Counted from the stretch's first letter, positions 1 to 11,452 are shown. The stretch: 64,000 bases of DNA from Tribonema minus (GCA_017506865.1 JAFCMP010000412.1:744001-808000), one strand, 5' to 3'. A program made the numbers and translations. Notes: generated by a model not told the origin, from the letters alone.

Positions 1-299
1 GTGCAGCGCTGTGCTTCTGCCTCTGCATCATCCTGCTGCCCTGCTGCACTTCTGAACAGAGGTACGTCGGACTGCGTGCGCTGCTTCCGCACTTGCCACG
101 TTCCGACACGTCACAGAGAAGTGCAAGTTAAAGTTTCAGTTCCACCCCGGGCATCCGCCTTAGCCACTGAAATCAGCCCCATCTTTGCCCATTCAAGTAG
201 CATTTATGAGTAAGATGTTTACAAACTTATGCCAAGTCAAACTGACGGTGTCAACATCGCCGCCGCCTTGGTAACTGCAACAGGTGCTCGCACCTGCAC

Positions 300-2650
300 T
301 TGTGCCATGTCCCAGCAGCTTCAGAGACCACCCACTTCCGCACGCGCTGCACGCGGTCCGTGTCTGTCAGCAGCCGCAGACTGCTTTCGGTTGCTTGGCG
401 CCTGCTTCAAGTTAACTGCAGCTCTTCTCAGCAGATCCCAAAACCACACACGCGCCGCTCACGCCTCGTCCTTGCTGCCGCGGTGACTCTCCGCGCAGCG
501 TTCTTCGACGCCATGGGCATAGCGCCGGGGATACCGTCGGTGCCGCGGCACTACGACGACATCCACATCGTCTTCAGCACGGACTGCAGCGACTACCAGA
601 ACTGGCAGTCGCTGCTCTTCTTCTACAGCGCGGCGCGCGCAGGGCAGAAGGGGCCCGTCACGCGCCTGGCGAGCGGCTGCTCGGAGGCGCAGGTGACGCT
701 CCAAAGTGCTGGTGGTGATGCTCAGAAGATGAACTAGGATTAGGGTTAGGGTTAGAGGGGCAAAAGGGGCCCGTCACGCGCCTGGCGAGCAGCTGCTCGG
801 AGGCGCAGGTGACGCTCCAAAGTGCTGGTGGTGATGCTCAGCTGTGTTAGGGTTAAAGTTCGGGGTTAGGGTTATAGGGTTAAAAGGTGCGCGTCGCGCG
901 CCTGGCCAGCGGCTGCTTGGAAGCGCAGGTGACGCTCTGGTGGTGCTGCTGCGCTCAGAAGCTTGGGTGGTGGCGCTGCGTCGCGCGTCTGGGGAGTGAA
1001 CAGCCTCCGAGGCCGCAGGTGGTGGTCAGGTGGCACGCAGCAGCAGCGCTCAGAAGTGCGGGGGATGCTCAGACGGATGCTCAGACGTATACCTGGCGAG
1101 CGGATGCCTTACACGCGCAGGCGATGGTCAGGTGGCACTGGCGGCGCTCAGAAATGTAGGTGATGCTCAGAGACGCGTGCCTGGCGAGCAGGTGCGCCGA
1201 AGCGCAGGGATGCCCAGCAGTGAGCATGGCGAGCAGATGCCTCAGAGGCACTAGTGATGGTCAGGTGGCAGTGGCGGCGCTCAGAAGTGCACGCGATGCT
1301 TAGAAGCGGGCGTGGCGAGGGCATGCGCAGAAGCGCGGACAGCACGTGCAGGTACCAGTGCTCGTACTCAGGGGCAGCGGTATGTAGGTTGCCAGTTGCA
1401 CCAGCGTGCTCTTTACCTCGCCGACCAAAATGCGAGCCAGTCAGGCACGCCTCAAATGCCCATCGTTCACGCGAGAACTTTCCTGAGGCACCTGCGCGCG
1501 CCAGGTATGTTGTCGCGACTGCCGCCAGCCCCCCCCCCCCCAGCCAGGGTGGGTCGCTTGCTGGAAGGGGGGTACCAGAGCATGTCAGCGCTCTGCTGCA
1601 GATGCATTCAGCGTCGCTCTGCAGAAATGGGGGAAGTTCAACCCTGACTGCTATTCCCCCCCCGACACGCACAGTTCGCTCATTGCTCCGTGCCCCTTGC
1701 GCTGCCCCCCCCCCCTTGCACACATGCCACGCAGACGCCCACGCGCTCATGCCGCCACGCCACCGCATCCACTTCGTCCCCAGTTTCTCTTCCCAGCCCA
1801 CCGTTAACATCTCACAAACCTCGCTTCCAAAACCATGCCTCTCTCAAAACCCCTCTCTCGCCCTTCCCCCCCCCCCCCCTCAGATGGCCGAGCTGCGCGA
1901 CGTCCACGCGCTCATGCCGCCGCGCCACTGCGTCCACTTCACGCCCGACTTCTCTCCTCAGCTCACAAAGCACCGCCGCCCCCATGCCCCTTCGCTCACA
2001 CACTCACGCCCGACAACATGCCTTTCTTGACAAACTTCCCTCCCCCCCCCAACGTCACGTCTCTGGTGCTTCCGCCCCCCTCAGATGGCCGAGCTCCGCG
2101 ACGTCCACGCGCTCATGCCGCAACGCCACCGCGTCCACTTCACGCCCGACTTCTCCCTCGACGCGCGCACGGGGCTCCGCTACCCGTACTACAACAAGCC
2201 GCGCGCGCTGCGCCACTGGCTCGCGCACGCGGCGCCGCCCGTCGCCGAGGCCGTCGTCGCGCTGCTCGACCCCGACATGGCGATGCTGCGGCCGCTGCGG
2301 CCGTACGTGGACGACGACCCGGAGACGTTTCCGCGGCGGCGCGGCGGCCCCGGCCAGCCCCCCGTGCGCGGCGTGGAGCCGTGGATCACCGAGGGGCACC
2401 CCGCGGGGCAGGTGTGTAATGTAACCCTGACTCTTACCCCGATCCTAACCCTCATTTGGTGAGCCTAAACTTTAGCTGGACCCTAGTTCGGACCGCGGCG
2501 CGGAGCCGTTGATCACCCCGCGGGGCCCTCCGCCTGTGTGAGTGCTGCCACCTCTCTCTCCCTTCTGAACCTGTGCCGCGCTCCCCCACCCCCCGGACGC
2601 ATCCACTCCTTCGCAAGGAGACGGATCATCAAACTCTCTCTCTACTTTGC

Positions 2651-2686
<36 letters not shown>

Positions 2687-5600
2687 ACCTCAACATTACG
2701 ATTATGTACTTCCAAGGCTGATCCACGCCCTTCGCAAGCGCAAGGAGATACATCAACAAAGTCCCTCTCTACTTCGCTGAACCCCCCCCTCACACACGCA
2801 CACACACACCCCGCCTCGCCCCCTGCAGCTCTACGGCCATGGCGGCGTTGCCGTTATTTGCCCACGCAGAACACATGAACTTCCTTATCTTTTGGTGCAC
2901 ACACTTATGCAGTGCCTCTTCACCCCGTTCCCCCCCGGCCACCTCCCCCCCCCCAGCTCTGCGCGCTCGGCGGCGCGTGGGCCAACTGGTCCGACCTGGC
3001 CGCCATCGAAACACATCAACCCCCTCCCTATAATTTTTTCTGACCCCCTGCCCACCCCACCTCACCCACCCTCCCGCAGCTCTACGCCCTTGGCGGCGCG
3101 TGGGCCAAGTGGCCCGACCTTGCCACCATCGTCGGCAGCACCACATCTCCCGCACTCTCCGTGCCGCTCGACCAAGCCGCCAAGCACTACCCCGTGGGGC
3201 CGCCGTACCTGGCGCACGTGCGCGACATGGCAGCGCTCGCCGACAAGTGGGTGGAGTTCGTCGCGCGCACGTACGAGGGGCACCCGGGCATCCTCTCAGA
3301 GATGTACGCGTTTTGCATCGCCGCCGCGCACCTGCGGCTGCCGCACCACGGTGAGAGGGGAGGGTGAAGGCGTCATCGCGGCACGCGTGAGCTGCTGTGC
3401 GCGTTGACGCGATGGCTAGGGTTAGGGTTTGGGTGAACGTGAGGGCGAGAAGTGGGGTCAGGCACCACTTGACGCCGCGGCCGTCTGCGCTTGCGGGCAC
3501 TGAGCCATGCGCATGACCAGAAGATGAGGCCTAGGGTCAGGGTTTAGGATGACGCTCCACTCGGCTCCGCAGGCCGCCCGTATGCTTTGTCACCGCGTGG
3601 CCGACGGCATGGTAACTGAGCGCGTGCGCACGTCTCAGGGGGCCAGCAGGCGTTTGCGCATGCGCCTTCCGCATCCATTCTGCCCCGCTGCGCGCACCTG
3701 CGCTCCCGACATCGCCGTCCGTTGCACGCTCTGCGCCTGCGTCTACGTGGGGCGAGCAGCGCCACGGTGCGAAGGCGGCACAGTGCACAGGGAGCCAGCT
3801 GCGAGTCGGCGTCGTTGAGCGCACGACGCTCGTTGCAGCGCGCACGCACTGGCACTCTGCAGTTGCACAATCACAGCGTCCTTTGACTGTTGCCTGTCCT
3901 CACTCCCCCCTCAGTTCTGGTGATTCTGCAGTCCTCCTCAGAGTTCCCTCAACATGCCCATCCCCCCGTGCCCTCCTCCCTCCGTAGTTGTCCCGCAGCT
4001 ACATGGTGTCGGGCCCGGACGATTGCGACGAGCACGCGTCCTTATTGGGCCGCTGAGCCATGAGGGCGTGTGCCGGGCACTGCCCGTTGATCTCTCTACA
4101 ATAACGATCACTCTACAACAACAGCGCAATCCCAGAATGTCCCCCACCCCCCATTCAACCCCCCCCCTGCCTCCCTCCTCCCGCAGCCATCCGCAGCTAC
4201 ATGGTATCCGACCCGAACAACCGCGACGAAGACGCGCCGTGGGCCCTGGTCGATGCGCTGAGCGATGAGGACATCTGCCAAGCACTGGCCCTCGATCACT
4301 CACTTCACACAACAAATGCAATTCCAGGATGATCCCCAACCCCCCTTCAACCCCCCCCCCCCCCTCCCTGCCCCCCGGCCTCTTCCCCCTGCGCAGTCAT
4401 CCGCAGCTACATGGTATCCGACCCGAACAACCGCGACGAAGACGCGCCCTGGGCCCTGGTCGAAGCGCTGAGCGATGAGGACGTCTGCCGAGCACTGGGG
4501 CCGCCGCTCGACGCGCTGCCCGCGTCGGCGCCGATACCGACGCTGCCCGTCGTCGCGCACTACTGCCACGTCTTCCGCGCGGGGCTGTACATGTTCGGCA
4601 AGCGGCGGCGCGGCCTGCACGGCGTCTTCGCGTGCGACGCGCAGTATCTGGCAGAGCCGCCGCCGCACGCGGGCGCGCTGCGCGTCAAGGTGCGTGTGTA
4701 TGTAGGTATTTTGATTGTGATGGGCGCTTGTGCTGTGCGGTGATGCCAAGCAGTGCCATGCGTGAACAGCACTGTTGAGTGCGACGCGCAGTATCTGGCG
4801 GAGCCGCCGCCGCACGCGGGCGCGCTGCGCGTCAAGGTGCGCGTGTGTAGTACGTATGACACGTGCGCTTGGGAAGTGCGGTCACCGCTGAGCAGTGCCA
4901 CCCGTACGCGGCGTTGTTGCGTGTGACATGTGCGCTTGTGGAGTGCGGTCACCGCTGAGCAGTGCTACCTGTACGCGGCGTTGGTGCGTGTGAGTCGTTA
5001 TGACGCGTGCACTTGTCAAGTGCAGTGCCAGTTGTGCACAGCGCTTTTGCACGTGAGTCGCCGCCGCACGCGGGCACGCTGCGTGTCAAGGTGCGTGCGT
5101 AGGTGTTTTGATGGGCGGAGCTTGTGAAGCGCGGTGACAGCTGAGCAGTGCCACACAGTTGTGCACGGCGTTCTGGCGCATGAGGCGTCGCCGCGCGCGT
5201 GTGCACTGCACGTCAAGGTGCGTCCGTAGGCGCGGAGTATTTTGATCGGCGGGCTTGTGAAGTGCAATCACTGCTGAGCGGTGCCACCCATTCGCGGCGT
5301 ATCATTGCGTTTGACGTGCAGTGCCTGGCTCATGGCCCGAGGAAATAGTTCTGTAGAAATCGGTGCTCTCTAGGGGTCGATACTTCTTCATTGTGGCTGA
5401 GCCGTGTTGCGTGCGCCGTGCTGAGCATGCGTCAAGCATGCGACATGGGGTGCGCCTTTCGCCGCGAGAGCAGTCAACCGCACGACCGTGCGCAACGCCA
5501 GTCATGACCCCCTTCGTTGAAGAAAGCATCACTCCTACCTGAAACGCAAAGGCTAAATAAACACACCCAAAACGCAATGGCCGATGCACACTGATTTTTC

Positions 5601-5968
5601 CCGTCGCAGGTGCATCCGCAGGACCGCGTGGAGCAGGTGACGCGCCGCACGGCCATCATGCGCAACGCCATTACGTAATGGCAGCTCCTAAAATGCAAAG
5701 CCTAAGCACACTGATTTGTGTTCGTCCCGCGTCCCAGGTGCACCCGCCGGACCGCGTGGAGCAGGTGACGCGCCGCACAGCCGTGCGCAACGCCTTCATG
5801 GTGTGTGCCCTCACGCGCCTGCTCAACGAGGCGCTGCTGGACTTCCGCCAGGCGCGCTGCGGTGCGGAGGAGTTTGCGGCAGGGCTCAGCAGGGTGCGGC
5901 CGCTCACGGATTTGTCGCCGGCGGTGCTCGCGGATGCAGAGCGATGGGCTGCAGAGGGCGCCTCATAG
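300..5968 (+). CDS. Peptidyl-serine/hydroxyproline glycosyltransferase-like protein (5 exons)
   Basis: Proposed exons are about 300-692, 2085-2411, 3080-3350, 4397-4689 and 5738-5968 (TAG), with phases 0, 0, 1, 0; all introns are GT-AG and the joined frame is open. Exon 1 carries DDIHIVFSTDCSDYQNWQS, like the N-terminal strand of plant and algal peptidyl-serine galactosyltransferases and hydroxyproline arabinosyltransferases. Exon 2 carries HFTPDFS, YYNKPRALRHWL and LLDPDM, where DPD fits the metal-binding DxD of the family. Exon 3 carries HYPVGPPYLAHVRDM and ILSEMYAF, and exon 4 has VVAHYCHVF. The family glycosylates serine or hydroxyproline of secreted proteins in the secretory pathway. The start is uncertain: ATG codons lie at 300 and 512, and an acceptor-like CAG lies near 433, so a leader exon may be missing. 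The basic-hydrophobic stretch before residue DDIH could be a signal anchor. Donor and acceptor specificity cannot be told. Confidence 0.85.
693..1330 (+). repeat. Donor-side exon-edge copies after glycosyltransferase exon 1
   Basis: The end of exon 1 plus the first intron bases (GGCGAGCGGCTGC...GCAG|GTGACGCTC) recurs at about 757-840, 880-960, 974-1060, 1085-1155, 1172-1215 and 1228-1300, with decreasing similarity. The first two gaps contain TTAGGG-like runs (728-751 and 845-880). Confidence 0.8.
1728..1980 (+). repeat. Acceptor-side copies before glycosyltransferase exon 2
   Basis: The start of exon 2 (CAG then ATGGCCGAGCTGCGCGACG, and CACGCGCTCATGCCGC) is present as a close copy at about 1880-1975 and a more decayed one at 1728-1800. 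Both precede the working exon at 2085. C-rich tracts precede the closer copy and the real exon. Confidence 0.85.
2470..2545 (+). repeat. Donor-side copy after glycosyltransferase exon 2
   Basis: A decayed copy of the exon 2 end (GCGGAGCCGTTGATCACC, GCGGGGC, then a GTGTGTGAG-like donor) lies about 100 bp beyond the real donor at 2412. Confidence 0.65.
2645..2690 (+). repeat. Poly-C tract in glycosyltransferase intron 2
   Basis: A run of more than 30 consecutive C lies inside the intron, on the transcribed-sense strand. Confidence 0.9.
2810..3020 (+). repeat. Acceptor-side copies before glycosyltransferase exon 3
   Basis: Two copies of the exon 3 start (CAGCTCTACG, GGCGGCG, GTGGGCCAA, TGGTCCGACC) begin near 2836 and 2960; the working exon is at 3080. 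The copy at 2960 is clearly the closer match. Confidence 0.85.
3980..4300 (+). repeat. Two acceptor-side copies of glycosyltransferase exon 4
   Basis: The copy at about 4186-4298 is nearly identical to the first 100 bp of exon 4 (CCGCAGCTACATGGTATCCG, GAAGACGCGCCGTGGGCC) with its own CAG acceptor. The copy at about 3984-4085 is decayed. Spacing is about 210 bp, and similarity falls with distance from the working exon at 4397. Confidence 0.9.
4770..5290 (+). repeat. Donor-side copies after glycosyltransferase exon 4
   Basis: The exon 4 end (GACGCGCAGTATCTGGC, CCGCCGCACGCGGGCGC, CGTCAAG|GTGCGTG) is repeated almost perfectly at 4777-4850. More decayed copies lie near 5048-5110 and 5180-5230, with intervening partial units sharing AGTGCGGTCACCGCTGAGCA. 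Confidence 0.85.
5460..5675 (+). repeat. Acceptor-side copies before glycosyltransferase exon 5
   Basis: A good copy of the exon 5 start (CAGGTGCATCCGCAGGACCG ... ACGCGCCGCACGGCC) lies at 5607-5668. A shorter decayed one (CCGCACGACCGTGCGCAACG) lies near 5475-5500. The working exon starts at 5738. Confidence 0.85.
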
Positions 5969-7457
5969 CAATGTACAGATTTGATTGAGGGTGGTGTATG
6001 GGTTGTGCGCTGCTGCCGCTGCTGCTATCGCTGCTGCTGCTGGCGGTGCTGCTGGCGGTGCTGCTGGTGGCGCTGGCGCTGGGCGCTGCTGCTGCTGCTT
6101 ATCTGCTTCTATCGCCTGCTGCTGCTGCTGCTGCCGCCGCTGCTGCTGCTGCAGGCGGTACTGTTGCGCTTGCGCATGCGGCTTTCACAGTGCGGTCGCA
6201 CGGCTTTTGCAAATGAGCCCCTGCTTGGCACGGCCGCAGCAATGATTCGATGCATCACACACAGTCTGCAGCAATGCGATTGGCTGCTGCAATTCGGGTG
6301 ATAGATAGCCTTGGCCTAACCGGCTTGCACCTGGCCAGGCATTGATGGTAGCAGCCATTGCCTAGATGTTGCACTCATATGCATTCAGCAGCAGGCTGCG
6401 GCGTCCATGCATGAGGATGTGGAAAGCGTGTGCATGAGAATGTGGAAAGCGTGTTCTAAGTACATGCCTTGATGAATGTTCGTACATGCCTTGATGAGTT
6501 CGTGTGCATGATGCGTAGATGAAGTCTTCCCAGCCGTCGTCTTTATACACCTCATTGTCAGCATGGGGACAATTGAAACCACCAATCATCATACAGTTGT
6601 CCTGCTGCGTGGCTGTGCCGCATTGGCCTTGTGACACACCCACACAGGACACACGCCCTTTGCATACTGAGGGGCTTTGCTGGGAGCACAGAGTGCAGCC
6701 CCCTGGCACTCTGGCATGTCCTCAGCATGTCAACTGCGAGGCTCCTGCTAGTAGTTGTTTGCGTGAAGTCAAGCTACATGTGCCTTTCCCACGACCCATG
6801 TTAAGCTGGTGCTGCGCTCGGTCCGGTCACTTGGCAGCAGTATATTGCAACACGCCGCAATGGATGAGCATCAGATTAAACATTTTAATAACTGATGACC
6901 TGCAGCTCATCAACATCATCCACATGCGCATCAAATCTGCTGAACTGGTTTGTGTGTTACCGGTGATCGGACTCGGCAGCAGTACAACACAATAACAACA
7001 GGCAAGGTCAAACACATGTGTTGATTGTAACAATAGCCAGAGCAGTACCTTGCACCCACAAATCCTCAGTACTCCCCCCCTCAAGTGCGGCCAAGGCAAA
7101 GCACTGCTTGCCTTAGGCCTTGCGTCACTAACTGAGCTCGGAGAAACGATGCGCGACGGTGGAGTGTGTGCGTAGATGTGCGTGGGGGGGGGGGAAGAGC
7201 GCCAGCAAGGGATATCACAACCAATGGGGTGCGTCTCTGAGGGGGCGACAAGAAGGGGCCGAGCTCTTACGCGAGCCTTTCTAACCAGGATTTTAGATCT
7301 TGTGTAGGCTGTCACCGCGCCTACCCTGGGGATCAGGAGCAGATGCCATAAGCGCGTACGCATGTGTGTTTGGAGACAGCGGCTGGCGACAACTGGACGG
7401 CGGGGGGGGGGGGGGGAGAAGATCATCACAATACACAATCCCTAGAGGGTCCCCCCG
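5969..7457. other. Intergenic stretch with CTG-rich low-complexity DNA
   Basis: No gene is supported here. Bases 6008-6160 are CTG/GCT-rich and open in several frames simply because of the repeat. Short tandem duplications occur at 6407-6455 (GAGGATGTGGAAAGCGTGTG-type unit) and 6460-6500. This spacer separates the converging ends of the glycosyltransferase and GST A. Confidence 0.6.
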
Positions 7458-10400
7458 CTAGGCAGCGGCCTCGCGGCTCTTGTGCCACGCCACCACGCGC
7501 GGGTGGCCGCGCACGTTGGCCGCGCACTTGGCGATGCGCGCGTACGGCGCGGCGAGGTCCGTGGGTATGCCCTCCAGCACGCCGCTCTCGACGCGCCGCA
7601 CCGCCTCGCTGACGGCAATGTCGGCGACCGTGACGGTGTCGCCGGACGCGTAGCCGCTGTCCTGCAGGCGCGCGTCGATCGCCGCGAGGCCCCTGCGGCA
7701 GCGGCAGCGCGCGTCGCGAGAGGGTAAGGATGTGCTGGCTCTTGCGCGGCGTGCTGATGGCCGCCGCGGCATTGTAGCATCGGCAGGTGAGCACGCGGCA
7801 GTCGTGGCGCAATTGCTGATGGCAAGTCGCTGGCGGCGGTGCTGTCGCCAAGCGCGTTTGCAGCGAGGCCCCGTGTAGCGGCGCTCAGCACAGGCGGGCG
7901 CGGGAAGGAAGCAAGTGTGCGGCACACGGAAGCACGAGCCTTCCTTATAACCCTAATCCTATGCGCTCGCGAGCGCAGCTCAGATAGAACAGTGTGTGTG
8001 TTCATGCAGCATTACGTTGCACGCGCATGCACTTCTGCGGCAGCGCTCAGCAACAGGGGGCGCGGGGAAGTGAGCGCACGGCGTGCAAGTCGCTCACAGT
8101 AGAACAGGTGTGCGTGCACAGCACGCCATGGCAGCTCGAAGATGACACGCCATTTCCTCCCCTCGCCCCTCTCAGGCAACTACAAACACACCATCGAAGC
8201 AGAAGCGTCACTCACTTGTGAAGCGTTGATGCTCATGCCCACGGATGCGCACCATTGAAGTAGGAGCGTCACACACTCTGACAGCGTGGCGGACGCAATT
8301 ACTCACTGCGACATTGAAGTTGAAGCGATAGCACAGTTGAAGTAGGAGCGTCACTCACTTGAGGAGCGTCGTGGCGGCCAGCTGCTCTGCGCACACCACA
8401 TTCCTCGCCTCATGGGTTGCTAAGGCTAGGGTTAGCTACAAACGCACCAGTGAAGTGTGGGCTGGGGGATGAAGACAGCACGCCATCGGAGTTAGAGCAT
8501 CACTCACATGGGGAGCGTTGTGGCGGCCAGCTCCGCCCGCGCCACCATCTTCCTCAGGTTTAGGCTGAGCCACAGACGCACCGGTGACGTGTGAGCTCGG
8601 GTGTATAAGCAACATGCCATTGAAGTAGGAGCGTCACTCACTTGGGGAGCGTCGTGGCGGCGAGCTCCGCGCGCGCCGCCATCTTGCGCGCCTCGTCCTT
8701 CTCGTACATGGTCGCGCTCAGCTTGGCGCCGAGGCTGTCGATGGCGCTGCGGAACTCCTCCACGCGCGCCGCCTCCAGCGGATCCGCGCGCTGCATGCCC
8801 GCAGCGGCGCCGTGAGCGGCAACGATGTAGCCCAGGATCGCCGATGTCTCCGCGATGATGGTGGTGGCGCCGTCGTCGCCCTTGACCTGCGCATGTCGGT
8901 GTACAGGAAAGTGCATACATGAGGCGGACGCACGGTGGCAAGCAAACGCAGGGGGCGTCTGGAGGGTGCAGGTGTGCCCGCGGCGGCGCCGTGCGCGGCG
9001 ACGACGTAGCCCAGGATCGCCGAGGTCTCCGCGATGACGGTGGTGGTGCCGTCTTCGCTCTTGACCTGCTCACGGTGTTGTGAGGAAAAGTATCTAGAAG
9101 TATACGTGAGGCTGGCGGTATGTAGGCGGATGCGCGGTTCAAGGGAACGGGCGGGGCGGGTGCGAGGCGCTCGTGTGCCAACGCCGGCGCCGTGTGTGAC
9201 GACAACATAGCCGAAAATTGCCGAGGTCTCCGCTAAGACGGTCGTGGTGGCGTCGTCGCCCTTGGCCTGTGCATGTCGTGTAAAGGAAAGCGTACACATG
9301 AGGCGGGTGCATGGTCCGTGCGAACACGGGGGGTGCATCGGGGGGGCGCGATTGTGCCCATGGCGGCGCCGTGCGCAGTGAACAGTGTAGCCCAGGATCG
9401 TGCGATGTCTCTGCGGTGACGCTGGCGGTGCCGTCGTCACCCTTGATCTGTCCACGGGCGCAACAGCGGAATAAATGTGTGATGCCGGCTGCGCTGCGCG
9501 CGTGGTTTGGGCACAGGCGCGGGGAAGGTCGCCTCGTCAGGCAGCGCACACCCGTGCCGGCGGCGCCGTGCGCGGCGACGGCGCGGCCTCAAAAAAACCA
9601 AGGCGCTCGCCGCTCTTGCGCGTGTCATAACGAAGGGAAGTACATACATGAGGCTGGCGGCCGGCACGTGCAGGGCTCCCGCAAATGTAGGGGGGCTGCA
9701 GGGGGAAAGAAGCGTCAGGGTGCCCATGCCGGCGCCGTGCCTGGCGACAGCGCAACTCGCGATCGCCGCCGTCTCTGCTTCAATTGATTGTTGACGTATC
9801 GCCATCGAGCTTAGAATTGCTAATGCTGTCTTTGAGGGACAGCGCACGAGAGACTGGCGACAGGCTGCACTGCCACATTGTTGGTAGGCGTCGAGGGGCG
9901 GTTCAGTGATGGTATGCTGCTTGCGTGCTGGGACACGGCAGCAGAAGGAGCGTCTGCCACACGCGTACGCAGCAGCACGCTTGCATCCAGAGCCCAGCTG
10001 GTAACCCCATGCCACTGAAGTACGTATTGATTGTTGTCGCATACATCTGACGCGGTTCATGCGGACAAAGCGGGGGTGCAAGCTGGTTTGCGCCCCTGCA
10101 AATGCCCTAACCCTAACCCTAAGACGGTGCAGCCCAGGTCCCCTGCACCAGTACAGCATCGCTGGTGTACTCTCTATTCACAGGCATCTGACGTGGATCA
10201 ACGAGTGTCCTGCAATCGTGTGATGTCCCCGCACAGCCCAGCCTGCCTGCCATGGATGCTTGAGCAGTGCAGCAAGCATCAGTATTACAGCAGCGCTCAG
10301 CAGTTATCAAATGTGCAGCGTCAACGTCAGAGTGGAGCGCCCTCTCCCCCCCCCCCCCCCCAGCAAGAGCAGCGAGCACACCCTGCAAGAAACCTTGAAT

Positions 10401-11227
10401 TGCGCTCTTGTCGCATCGTCATCGCGGACCCTCGCTGCTGTACGTCACAAAGCACCGCTTTGAAGCGCTCAATGTCTACACACTCCTCATTGCCACACTA
10501 TATACTGTGTACTCTGTACCGCCACAACGCATGAAGTATGAAGTAAGCTGGTGCGAGGACACGAGTGTGCTTGCGTGATAGTTGCGAACGCCCTCACCTC
10601 CAGAACAGGCACCTGTCCATATGGCAGCGGGCCCTTGGCCTTGAAGTCCAGCCAGTCCTCCCTGGCAATGCGGTGGTCCTCGAACTCCGTGCCAGTGATG
10701 GCGAGGGTCAGCCTGATGGGCTGCAGTGCACAGTGAAATTCATGTAGCACCAGTGCACAGTGAAACCCATTTAGCACAGGCAAGTTGCAGTCGTCGTCAA
10801 AGCAGCCGCCAATTGTGATCACCCGCAGCTGCTTGTCGACGGCTGATATTGCCTGGCCGTGTGTCATTCGCATCGAACGTGCATGGCTTATACATCGAAG
10901 TTGCAACTCGGTGACATGAGTGTCCTGAATTGCCAATCGTGTGTGTGCAAGTGTGTGCAAGTACGACGAACAGCCGACACGTCAACACTTGTCGGCCATC
11001 GCCTAGTGATGCAAAGAGGCTCAGAACGTTGAACTGCACGTGCATGGCAGAGACGATGCAACTCAGTAATATCTCCAGATGATCGTCAATGTTCTCGTCC
11101 TGTGTAGGATCTTTCACACAGGATCAAGATCTTGGGATGGAGCGGCCTTGTCCCGCAAAAAGGCAAAGTAACACACCTCTGCGCGTCCCGGTACATCGAA
11201 GTAGTGCAGGACGTAGCTGGGTGCCAT
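7458..11227 (-). CDS. Glutathione S-transferase A, sigma-like (4 exons)
   Basis: Coding exons in transcript order are 11177-11227, 10598-10720, 8642-8886 and 7458-7692, all GT-AG, phases 0, 0, 2, giving 217 residues. Exon 1 encodes MAPSYVLHYFDVPGRAE; the Tyr of LHYF matches the catalytic Tyr of sigma-class GSTs. Exon 2 (PIRLTLAI... PYGQVPVLE) completes the thioredoxin fold with the cis-Pro of VPVLE. Exon 3 starts with the AETSAILGY glutathione-binding stretch and is followed by the helical domain. Exon 4 has the GDTVTVADI N-capping motif and ends HPRVVAWHKSREAAA. Predicted role is cytosolic glutathione conjugation, peroxide reduction or isomerisation; the substrate is unknown. It is the most diverged of the five (AITGTEFEDHRIARED in exon 2) and has a slightly longer C-terminus. 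Introns 2 and 3 are packed with exon 3 edge copies. Confidence 0.92.
7870..8130 (-). repeat. Tandem unit in GST A intron 3
   Basis: A unit of about 150 bp sharing GCGCTCAGCA, GGGCGCGGG and AGAACAGTGTGTG occurs twice (about 7872-8000 and 8037-8120). It contains the recurrent CAGCGCTCA word. Confidence 0.6.
8185..8560 (-). repeat. Donor-side copies of GST A exon 3 in intron 3
   Basis: On the minus strand the exon 3 end plus donor (GCGACGCTCC-like end, AAGTGAGTGACGCTCCTACT) recurs at about 8480-8560 and 8340-8405, and as short remnants near 8190-8300. The working junction is at 8641/8642. Confidence 0.8.
8970..9800 (-). repeat. Acceptor-side copies of GST A exon 3 in intron 2
   Basis: Decayed copies of the exon 3 start on the minus strand (CAGGTCAAGGGCGACGACGG-like, then GCCGAGACCTCGGC and the glycine-rich end) lie at about 8976-9066, 9175-9270, 9357-9455, 9555-9625 and 9727-9790. 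Spacing is about 180-200 bp. The first three keep the acceptor AG and an open frame over much of the unit. Confidence 0.85.
10720..10775 (-). repeat. Short tandem duplication next to GST A exon 2 acceptor
   Basis: CCAGTGCACAGTGAAA occurs twice, about 27 bp apart, just upstream of exon 2 in transcript sense. Confidence 0.6.
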
Positions 11228-11333
11228 GCTGTACTTGCTGGGGTGTGTGTTTGAGCACAGATCCACATCAACAAAGTTCAAGTAGATGTTGAAGTGAAAA
11301 TGGAACCGTCACGTCAGGGATCACAATCCGGCT

Positions 11334-11380
11334 ACGGCTACCATTATATAGCGCATTACGGCTACCATTATATAGCGCCC
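11334..11380 (-). promoter_or_regulatory. Duplicated TATA-like element upstream of GST A
   Basis: A 24-bp unit with GCGCTATATAATGGTAGCCG on the minus strand is present twice. TATATAAT is at 11344-11351 and 11368-11375, about 117-148 bp before the GST A start codon. The position fits a core promoter, but no transcript start is known. Confidence 0.35.
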
Positions 11381-11452
11381 CATCGCCCCGCTACAAAAGT
11401 GGGGCCATGAAGTTTTCAGGGATCCCATCAAGTTTCATGGGATCCCACGAAA

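Noticed and set aside
1148..1810. 220-codon minus-strand frame
   Set aside because: It lies across glycosyltransferase intron 1 and its junction copies, is a GC-driven shadow, and shows no domain.
4186..4298. Second glycosyltransferase exon 4 as a true alternative exon
   Set aside because: It keeps an acceptor and an open frame at first but lacks the second half of exon 4 and a matching donor, so it is best read as an edge copy.
5981..6301. Leu/Cys/Ala-rich frames
   Set aside because: They are translations of a CTG-rich low-complexity run, open in several frames.
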